This document shows, piece by piece, positions 34,661 to 39,877 of a stretch of DNA of 39,877 bases (its first letter is position 1; each line of letters starts with the position of its first letter). Source of the stretch: Peptostreptococcaceae bacterium (lineage in GTDB: Bacteria; Bacillota; Clostridia; Peptostreptococcales; Filifactoraceae); NCBI GenBank assembly GCA_030532905.1, contig JAUNKE010000016.1, positions 1 to 39,877 of the forward strand. Direction: 5' to 3'. The position numbers and the translations under genes are program-made. The notes beneath the pieces are model-generated. The model was not told the DNA's origin and ran no database searches. It worked only from the letters and a program-made list of their open reading frames with translations.

Positions 34661-36040
34661 TTATTTCCCGATACAAAATCTTGCAAATATCACATTGAGC
34701 AAATCTTCCGATGCGGTGTCTCCCGTAATTTCTCCGAGAATGTTCCAGATATTACGAAAATCAGTCTCGATAATGTCCAGCGGAAGACCGGTGTAAAGGG
34801 ATTGCAATGCATCTTCGCATGCTTCGCCCGCTCGCTCCAATGCATTTTTATGGCGAGCGTTGTTAATCATATATTCATTATCGACGGACAAGCCTTCGAT
34901 TTCAACCATACGCTTGATTGCCGCAATCAGTTCCTCAATACCCTGCCCGTTTTTTATCGATGCCATAATGGTATTATCCGGATCCAAACGCTCAGCCACG
35001 ACATCCATGTCAATCTCCTGCTCCAAATCCGCCTTGTTGATGATGGCAATAACGCGCTTATCCTCCGTCATATCCATAATTTCAATATCTTCTCTATCCA
35101 ACTCTCGCGATCCGTCCAGCACATGAATGACCAAATCCGATGAAGCAATGGATTCCATTGAGCGTGTGACTCCGATTTTTTCAACCACATCATCCGTTTC
35201 GCGAATCCCCGCCGTATCAATCAAGCGAATCGGCGTTCCGTCAAGCGTGAAAAATTCTTCGATGACATCTCTCGTCGTGCCGGCAATTTCCGTTACGATG
35301 GCTCTTTCTTCATGCAGAATTCCGTTCAGCAAGGAAGATTTCCCGACATTCGGCTTTCCGACGATGACGGTTCGCAAACCGTCCCGATAGATTTTCCCGA
35401 CTTCAAAACTCGCAATCATCTTATGAATCTGCTCCAAAGTTTTATCCAACGAGTCAATCAATTCCTGATAGGTGACTTCCGGCTCATCTTCTTCCGGAAA
35501 ATCGACCGCCACCGTTATTTTCGCCAAATCCTCCGTAATCGAATCCCTCATTTGCGACAAGGTATTCGAGAGTTTCCCGTCCAACTGCTTTTGCGAAATT
35601 TCATGTCCCGTACCGGTTTTTGCGGTGATGATATCCATAACCGCTTCCGCCTGAGACAAGTCGATTCGTCCGTTTAGAAATGCTCTTTTTGTAAATTCAC
35701 CCCGCTCAGCCAGCCGAGCACCATGTTTGAGCACGAGTTCCAGTGTTTTTTTCAAACTTTGATACCCGCCGTGACAATTTATTTCCACGACATCTTCGGT
35801 CGTATAGCTATGCGGCGCCTTCATATAGCTGCATAAAACCTCGTCAACGGTATGCGTCTCATCGACAATATGCCCCAGTACCAAATACCTCGGATTGTCC
35901 TGCAAGCTGAAATTCTTGTTTTTGGGAACAAAAATTTGATTTACAATCGACAACGCTTTGCTGCCGCTTATTCGTACGATACCGACACCGGACTCCCCCG
36001 AAGCGGTAACGATGGCGGCAATTGTATCTTCTAAAAACAT
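34661..36040 (-). CDS. mnmE: tRNA modification GTPase MnmE (TrmE)
   Basis: MnmE works with MnmG to add the (carboxymethyl)aminomethyl group to U34 of certain tRNAs. The 459-residue product has the N-terminal folate-binding domain (DTIAAIVTASGESGVGIVRISG) and the helical domain. The G domain has the P-loop GKPNVGKS (228-235), EIAGTTRD (251-258), DTAGI (275-279) and NKAD (335-338). The obligatory C-terminal FCIGK (455-459) is present. The start at 36040 has GAGGAAAT upstream. In many Firmicutes it is next to mnmG and the rpmH-rnpA-yidC-jag group; here it is alone, with a good promoter at 36128-36156. Confidence 0.97.
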   Translation of the reverse strand: MFLEDTIAAIVTASGESGVGIVRISGSKALSIVNQIFVPKNKNFSLQDNPRYLVLGHIVDETHTVDEVLCSYMKAPHSYTTEDVVEINCHGGYQSLKKTLELVLKHGARLAERGEFTKRAFLNGRIDLSQAEAVMDIITAKTGTGHEISQKQLDGKLSNTLSQMRDSITEDLAKITVAVDFPEEDEPEVTYQELIDSLDKTLEQIHKMIASFEVGKIYRDGLRTVIVGKPNVGKSSLLNGILHEERAIVTEIAGTTRDVIEEFFTLDGTPIRLIDTAGIRETDDVVEKIGVTRSMESIASSDLVIHVLDGSRELDREDIEIMDMTEDKRVIAIINKADLEQEIDMDVVAERLDPDNTIMASIKNGQGIEELIAAIKRMVEIEGLSVDNEYMINNARHKNALERAGEACEDALQSLYTGLPLDIIETDFRNIWNILGEITGDTASEDLLNVIFARFCIGK

Positions 36041-36066
36041 ATTTCCTCTTTTCTGCTTCAAATTGA

Positions 36067-36085
36067 CGGTGAATCTGTTTCACCG
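36067..36085 (-). other. Hairpin in the mnmE leader
   Basis: CGGTGAA and TTCACCG form a perfect 7-bp stem with a 5-base loop, about 27 bases before the mnmE ATG. On the minus strand the T-run lies before, not after, the stem, so it does not look like a terminator. It may protect the mRNA 5' end. Confidence 0.4.
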
Positions 36086-36127
36086 ATAAAAAAATCAGCC
36101 TTCTACAAAATTTATAGAATTAACTTC

Positions 36128-36156
36128 ATTATATCGCAAATAATGATTTTTGGCAC
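36128..36156 (-). promoter_or_regulatory. Promoter of mnmE
   Basis: On the minus strand GTGCCA (36151-36156) and a perfect TATAAT (36128-36133) are 17 bases apart, about 85 bases before the mnmE ATG. The -35 is one good match short of consensus. Confidence 0.6.
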
Positions 36157-36184
36157 TAATACTTTAAGCTCCGTTTTTTATTTC

Positions 36185-36218
36185 GGGATAAAAGTTTTTT
36201 TCGAGTGATTTTTATCCC
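36185..36218. repeat. Inverted repeat between the mnmE and MarR promoters
   Basis: GGGATAAAA (36185-36193) and TTTTATCCC (36210-36218) are perfect 9-bp arms around a 16-base centre. They lie between the divergent promoters of mnmE and the MarR gene, 33 bases upstream of the latter's -35. This is a candidate operator for the MarR protein or another regulator. It is longer in spacing than a typical MarR palindrome. Confidence 0.4.
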
Positions 36219-36250
36219 TTGTTATAATTTCAAAAAGACTTTTCCCCGTC

Positions 36251-36279
36251 TTGACTTCTGTTTCCGATTGGCATATAAT
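36251..36279 (+). promoter_or_regulatory. Promoter of the MarR gene
   Basis: TTGACT (36251-36256) and a perfect TATAAT (36274-36279) are 17 bases apart, 28 bases before the MarR ATG. Confidence 0.8.
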
Positions 36280-36306
36280 GCTTTTAATTAGAGATACGGA
36301 GGAAAA

Positions 36307-36744
36307 ATGAAAACAACGGAATTACAATTACTTATCGGCCTTAATCGTACGGTCAATGAACTCAATCGAAAAACGGCACATCTTTGTTTGCAGCACAAAT
36401 TGACATTGAGTCAATTCGGCGTGCTGGAAGCATTGTATCATAAGGGAGAACTGACCATCGGGCAAGTCAAGGAGCTTATTTTAAGCTCGGACGGCACCAT
36501 TCCCGTCGTCATCAAAAATTTGGAGAAAAACAATCTCATTCAACGAAAAGCTCATCCGTCCGACAAAAGATGCACGCTTTTGAAAATCACTTCGAAAGGA
36601 AAGAAATTGATTGACGAAGTCTTTCCCTTGAATGTGAAGTTGATAAAAAAAGAAATGAAAATCTGGACAGCCGATGAGAAAAAAGTGCTTCTCAAGCTGC
36701 TGAAAAAATTTGCGTCTCCGGATGAAAAAAAGAAAAAAATATAG
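36307..36744 (+). CDS. MarR family transcriptional regulator
   Basis: A 145-residue winged-helix regulator. The winged helix covers about residues 30-100: LTLSQFGVLEALYHKGELTIGQVKELILSSDGTIPVVIKNLEKNNLIQRKAHPSDKRCTLLKITSKGKKL (core LTxxQFxVLExLxxKGxLTIxxVxxxILxxxGxxxxVIxxLExxgLIxRxxxPxDkRxxxxxLTxxGxxL). This DKR wing motif is typical of MarR. GGAGG precedes the ATG. It is followed by the riboswitch-controlled transporter on the same strand, but that unit has its own promoter. Regulation of that transporter, or of itself through the inverted repeat upstream, is possible. Confidence 0.9.
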   Translation: MKTTELQLLIGLNRTVNELNRKTAHLCLQHKLTLSQFGVLEALYHKGELTIGQVKELILSSDGTIPVVIKNLEKNNLIQRKAHPSDKRCTLLKITSKGKKLIDEVFPLNVKLIKKEMKIWTADEKKVLLKLLKKFASPDEKKKKI

Positions 36745-36837
36745 AGCGGCGGCTCTGTATCAAAATTCCGGTTCAAGAAAATCCTTTACAAAAAATTCTT
36801 TTCGCGTTCGAAACCGAATTTCCGTTTAACAATATCA

Positions 36838-36866
36838 TTGCCAAGCAACATAAATAATGGTACAAT
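36838..36866 (+). promoter_or_regulatory. Promoter of the riboswitch-controlled transporter operon
   Basis: TTGCCA (36838-36843) and TACAAT (36861-36866) are 17 bases apart and would start transcription near 36873, shortly before the riboswitch. A TTGACA at 36871 has no -10 at a suitable distance. Confidence 0.65.
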
Positions 36867-36910
36867 ATCGTTGACAAAGTTCGAATATAATTCTAATTGG
36901 TAGAATAAAG

Positions 36911-37058
36911 GATATAAGTTCCATTTCGGAATAATAGAGAAACCGGTGCAAATCCGGTACGGTCCCGCCACTGTAAAGGGGAGTCTTGCATAAACCACTG
37001 AGTTTGCTCGGGAAGGATGCAATGATGATGAATCTGAGTCAGGAGAACTGCTTATATC
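36911..37058 (+). ncRNA. Cobalamin (vitamin B12) riboswitch
   Basis: The element has the conserved order of cobalamin riboswitches. P1 is a perfect 8-bp pair, GATATAAG (36911-36918) with CTTATATC (37051-37058). The core contains CCGGTGCAAATCCGG (36943-36957), GCCACTGT (36967-36974) and CCACTGAG (from 36995). The B12 box GAGTCAGGAGAACTGC is at 37036-37051. It senses adenosyl- or methylcobalamin and normally shuts off expression when B12 is plentiful. It lies 120 bases before a substrate-binding lipoprotein gene, with an intrinsic terminator between them. Confidence 0.95.
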
Positions 37059-37133
37059 TTACAAGTACACACTTACGGTCGATAAGTAGTTTGTTCCACG
37101 AGTAATTTTTCATAAATTACGCTTTAAAAACTT

Positions 37134-37156
37134 GCGATCGAAAGGTCGCTTTTTTA
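37134..37156 (+). terminator. Riboswitch expression-platform terminator
   Basis: GCGATC (37134-37139) pairs with GGTCGC (37144-37149) around a GAAA tetraloop, followed by six T. It ends 26 bases before the lipoprotein ATG. CGGTCG at 37076-37081, just after the riboswitch, could instead pair with CGATCG (37135-37140) and break the hairpin, acting as antiterminator. This fits transcriptional OFF control by B12. Confidence 0.88.
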
Positions 37157-37181
37157 TTTGCTGATTATAATGGGAGGAAAA

Positions 37182-38813
37182 ATGAAAGCTATTAAAAAAA
37201 TCTTCGCCGGTCTGACACTGGCAGCCATTCTGGCAGTAGCAAGCGGTTGCGGACAGCAAAAAGCAACCACGGATAACAAAGCTCATCTCAATTTCGGATG
37301 CTATGTGTATTCGACATCTTTCGATCCGGCGCATTATCAAAATGCGGCATGGCAGTCGATGCGTCTCGGAATCACGGAATCCCTCTACAAATTTAACGAT
37401 GACGGCTCCCTGAAGCCATGGATTGCCGACGAGTACAGAGTATCCGACGACCATAAGACTTGGACATTTCATATCGTGGACGGTGTAAAATTCTCCAACG
37501 GAAAGGCTTGTGATGCACAAGCGGTTGCCGACTCACTCAATCGTTTGTTTACGGTAACTGGCAGCGAGAAATATTCTTCCACGCCGTATCAATATTTGGA
37601 TATGGAAAGCATCACCGCAGACAATGAGAAAAACGAAGTGACCATCGTTACCAAAAAACCTTACGCCGATTTAAGAGGTTCTTTGGCATTTCCTTTCTAT
37701 GCCATTATTGATGTCGAGGGCGATTTGACCGATGCGAATCATGCGGACGGCTATACGACATCGGTAATCGGAACGGGTCCTTATGTATTGAAATCTTTTG
37801 ATGATGTAAGTAAATCCGGCGAACTGGTTAAAAACGAAAATTTCTGGTCCGGTGAAGTACCTTATGACAGCATCAGCGTGACTTTTATCGAAGATGACAC
37901 GACCAAGGCGTTGGCTCTCAAAAACGGCGATATTGATTTGACCGAAAATATCACCACTACAAGCGACCTTCAATCCCTGACCGATGATGAAAATTATCAT
38001 GTGTCGATAAAGAACGGCGTTCGAACCGGTTTTGCCTATGTAAACTTTGACGGAATACTGAAAAATGATGCTTTGCGTCATGCCGTCTTCACCGCAGTGG
38101 ACGGAAAAACTTTGTGCGATGTAACCGTAGGCGGTATTTATTCATACGGTCCCGGCGTATTGCCGCAGAGTTTGGTTTATGAAGACGAGAATTTGAAGAA
38201 CCCGTATTCTTATGACGAAGCAAAAGCCGTTAAAATTCTTGACGATGCGGGAATTGTAGATAGTGACGGCGACGGAATTCGTGAACTTGACGGCAAAAAT
38301 ATTGAATTGCGATTCGTAACTTACAAGAATCGTCGCTTGAGTGATTTTGCGGAAGCGATTCAATTACAGCTTTCAAAAATCGGAATCGGCGTGAATGTCA
38401 ATGTTACGGACAGCGATACCAACTGGATGCTTATGCAGGCCGGCGAATATGATTTGTTGAATCAAAACTGGACGACCGTTGCAACGGGAGATCCGACCAA
38501 CTTCCTGTTGAACTGGTATGGAAACGGCGGCAAAAACTTCTTCAGCGAAAGCAATGGAGACGCTTCCAATTATTGCCATTACGACAACGAGCAATACAAT
38601 AAACTCTATGAGCAATTCAGAGCGTCCACGGACGAGCAGGAGCGAAATAAACTGATTGTGGATATGGAGCAAATTTTGATAGATGATGCAGCCGTTCTGG
38701 TACACGGTTATTACAAATCGACAATGATCAGTAATAAGGCAAAAGTAAGCGGAGCGGAAATCGCCGCTTTTGACTACTACTGGCTAAGTACGGATATTAA
38801 ACCCGCAGTATAA
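37182..38813 (+). CDS. B12-riboswitch-controlled substrate-binding lipoprotein (SBP family 5)
   Basis: A 543-residue lipoprotein with a signal peptide and lipobox ASGC (Cys23), then a family 5 solute-binding fold (OppA/DppA/NikA group). Marks are SFDPAHYQNAAWQSMRLGITESLYKF, TWTFHIVDGVKFSNGKACDAQAVADSLNRLF (core W-x-F-x-L-x-xGVKFxNGxxxxAxxV), GTGPYVLKSF, and NAALRHAV-type NDALRHAVFTAVDGKTL. GGGAGG lies 5 bases before the ATG. Because the gene sits behind a cobalamin riboswitch, its ligand is probably cobalt, a cobalt chelate or a corrinoid rather than ordinary peptides. It differs clearly from the other lipoprotein of this type in the window (21567-23108). Confidence 0.9.
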   Translation: MKAIKKIFAGLTLAAILAVASGCGQQKATTDNKAHLNFGCYVYSTSFDPAHYQNAAWQSMRLGITESLYKFNDDGSLKPWIADEYRVSDDHKTWTFHIVDGVKFSNGKACDAQAVADSLNRLFTVTGSEKYSSTPYQYLDMESITADNEKNEVTIVTKKPYADLRGSLAFPFYAIIDVEGDLTDANHADGYTTSVIGTGPYVLKSFDDVSKSGELVKNENFWSGEVPYDSISVTFIEDDTTKALALKNGDIDLTENITTTSDLQSLTDDENYHVSIKNGVRTGFAYVNFDGILKNDALRHAVFTAVDGKTLCDVTVGGIYSYGPGVLPQSLVYEDENLKNPYSYDEAKAVKILDDAGIVDSDGDGIRELDGKNIELRFVTYKNRRLSDFAEAIQLQLSKIGIGVNVNVTDSDTNWMLMQAGEYDLLNQNWTTVATGDPTNFLLNWYGNGGKNFFSESNGDASNYCHYDNEQYNKLYEQFRASTDEQERNKLIVDMEQILIDDAAVLVHGYYKSTMISNKAKVSGAEIAAFDYYWLSTDIKPAV

Positions 38814-38826
38814 ATTTTAGAATCAG

Positions 38827-38865
38827 GCAGAATGTTATCAATCCCTTATTACATTCTGCTTTTTT
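38827..38865 (+). terminator. Terminator between the lipoprotein and permease genes
   Basis: GCAGAATGT (38827-38835) pairs perfectly with ACATTCTGC (38851-38859), followed by six T. It sits 13 bases after the lipoprotein stop and before the permease ribosome binding site. It mirrors the terminator at 21526-21556 in the other importer operon. Confidence 0.9.
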
Positions 38866-38882
38866 ACTTAAAGGAGATTGGG

Positions 38883-39824
38883 ATGAAAAACAATTTTGTA
38901 CTCAAGAGAATAATACAAATGATAGTCATTCTCTTCGGTATCAGCTTTTTTACATTCTTATTATTGCATTTGACGCCGGGGGATGCGGTGCGTTCGATGT
39001 ATTTAACGAACGGCATCCAGCCGACTCAGACTTTGATTGACAAAACAAGAGAAGAATTGGGACTCAACCAACCTTTCATCATTCAATATAAGAATTGGTT
39101 GTTCTCCTGCCTCCGCGGAGATTTCGGAAATTCTTACACTTTGAAGAAGTCGGTCTCCTCATTGCTTCTCTCCCGTTTGGCGCCCACGATTAAGCTTTCA
39201 GCATTTTCAATGGTTTTGATGCTTCTAATCGCCGTCCCCGCGGGTATGCTCGCCGCCATTCATAAGGATGGAATCATCGACCACCTTATTCGCGCTTGCA
39301 CATTCTTCGGCGTATCCATGCCGAATTTTTGGGTGGGTCTCCTATTGCTCTATGTGATAGCGCACAAATACAAAATTCTTCCGGTCGTTTCCAACGGAAC
39401 GGGATTTTCGAAGTTGATTCTGCCGGCGATGACATTGGCATTCGCTATGTCGGCAAAATACACGAGACAAGTTCGAGCAACGGTAATTGAAGAATTGAAT
39501 CAGGACTATGTAATCGGCGCAAGAGCAAGAGGAATCAAAGAAAGTGAAATTATATGGAAACATGTTTTTCCGAATTCCTTATTGCCGTTGGTGACTCTGT
39601 TGGGATTATCGCTCGGTTCTCTACTGGGAGGTACCGCCGTCGTTGAAGTCATTTTTTCATATCAAGGTTTGGGAAATCTTGCGGTAAGCGCCATTTCCGC
39701 AATGGACTATCCGCTCATCCAGGGATATGTTCTATGGATTGCTTTGATTTATATGTTTATCAATCTAATCGTTGATATCTCGTATCCGTATATTGACCCG
39801 AGAGTGCATGGCAAAGGAGCATAA
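38883..39824 (+). CDS. Peptide/nickel-type ABC importer, permease (DppB/NikB-like)
   Basis: A 313-residue inner-membrane permease. It has a first segment at about 10-30, LLLHLTPGDAVRSMYL, and ELGLNQPFIIQYKNWLFSCLRGDFGNSYT (core GLNxPxxxQYxxWxxxxxxGDfGxS). Five further segments follow, with the EAA-like loop (ARARGIKESEIIWKHVFPNSLLPL) and GGTAVVEVIFSYQGLGNLAVSAI at the end. AAGGAGA lies 5-6 bases before ATG at 38883; an earlier ATG at 38832 lies inside the terminator hairpin. It is the second gene of the riboswitch operon, and the next permease starts 3 bases after it. Confidence 0.93.
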   Translation: MKNNFVLKRIIQMIVILFGISFFTFLLLHLTPGDAVRSMYLTNGIQPTQTLIDKTREELGLNQPFIIQYKNWLFSCLRGDFGNSYTLKKSVSSLLLSRLAPTIKLSAFSMVLMLLIAVPAGMLAAIHKDGIIDHLIRACTFFGVSMPNFWVGLLLLYVIAHKYKILPVVSNGTGFSKLILPAMTLAFAMSAKYTRQVRATVIEELNQDYVIGARARGIKESEIIWKHVFPNSLLPLVTLLGLSLGSLLGGTAVVEVIFSYQGLGNLAVSAISAMDYPLIQGYVLWIALIYMFINLIVDISYPYIDPRVHGKGA

Positions 39825-39826
39825 GA

Positions 39827-39877
39827 GTGAAAAATAAAGTGGATTTTGAGACGCACTTAAATAAGGGTTCGTCCCCC
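39827..39877 (+). CDS. Start of a second ABC permease gene (DppC/NikC-like), truncated by the window
   Basis: A GTG at 39827 with GGAG 8 bases upstream begins a frame of 17 codons (VKNKVDFETHLNKGSSP) that runs off the right edge. The position three bases after the first permease, and the cytosolic N-terminal stretch, fit the DppC/NikC partner, but the family motif itself is not in view. ATPase genes are expected beyond the window. Confidence 0.6.
   Translation, partial: MKNKVDFETHLNKGSSP

Noticed and set aside
36733..36760. AGAGC-GGCG-GCTCT hairpin at the end of the MarR gene as its terminator
   Set aside because: The stem is only 5 bp and no T-run follows on the plus strand. The T-rich side belongs to the minus strand, where no gene reads into it.
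36871..36891. TTGACA with the nearby TATAAT as the riboswitch promoter
   Set aside because: The two hexamers are only 9 bases apart. The TTGCCA/TACAAT pair with 17-base spacing upstream fits better.

Overview
The window looks like a chromosomal piece of a low-GC Gram-positive anaerobe of the Clostridia/Tissierellia type. The evidence is strong AGGAGG ribosome binding sites throughout, the zinc-ribbon short S14, a sortase-anchored surface adhesin, a barnase/barstar pair, a VanW protein and a cobalamin riboswitch. I cannot name the species. No rRNA, tRNA, CRISPR array or insertion sequence was seen.

Region 1 (1-9146, minus strand) is the S10-spc ribosomal protein operon. It reads from its own promoter (9118-9146) through a structured leader of about 190 nt into rpsJ, rplC, rplD, rplW, rplB, rpsS, rplV, rpsC, rplP, rpmC, rpsQ, rplN, rplX, rplE, rpsN, rpsH, rplF, rplR, rpsE, rpmD and rplO, and runs off the left edge. 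Gene order is canonical. Several of the last genes use GTG or TTG starts.

Region 2 (9147-11842, plus strand) is an AT-rich island with two exported proteins that carry copper-amine-oxidase-N-like domains. It lies back to back with the S10 promoter and is closed by a terminator.

Region 3 (11969-18109) holds pyroglutamyl peptidase (pcp), a uridine-kinase-like nucleoside kinase, and a heterodimeric ABC exporter with one degenerate ATP site.

Region 4 (18255-23265, minus) is a complete peptide/nickel-type ABC uptake operon (lipoprotein, two permeases, two ATPases). A terminator lies between the lipoprotein gene and the permeases.

Region 5 (23309-36156, all minus) is accessory in character. It holds a cell-wall-anchored MSCRAMM-like adhesin, an acetyltransferase, an ORF6N/phospholipase-D-like fusion, barstar and a lipoprotein barnase. 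These are followed by small membrane or unknown proteins, further acetyltransferases, a VanW protein, an alpha/beta hydrolase, a LURP-one-like protein and mnmE. Two short gene remnants are visible between genes.

Region 6 (36251-39877, plus) holds a MarR regulator and then a cobalamin riboswitch with its own promoter and terminator. The riboswitch controls a second peptide/nickel-type ABC system (lipoprotein, terminator, permease, start of a second permease). This is the most interesting candidate system: a transporter of the Opp/Nik type under vitamin B12 control, plausibly for cobalt, a cobalt chelate or a corrinoid precursor. It repeats the layout of region 4, with a terminator just after the lipoprotein gene.
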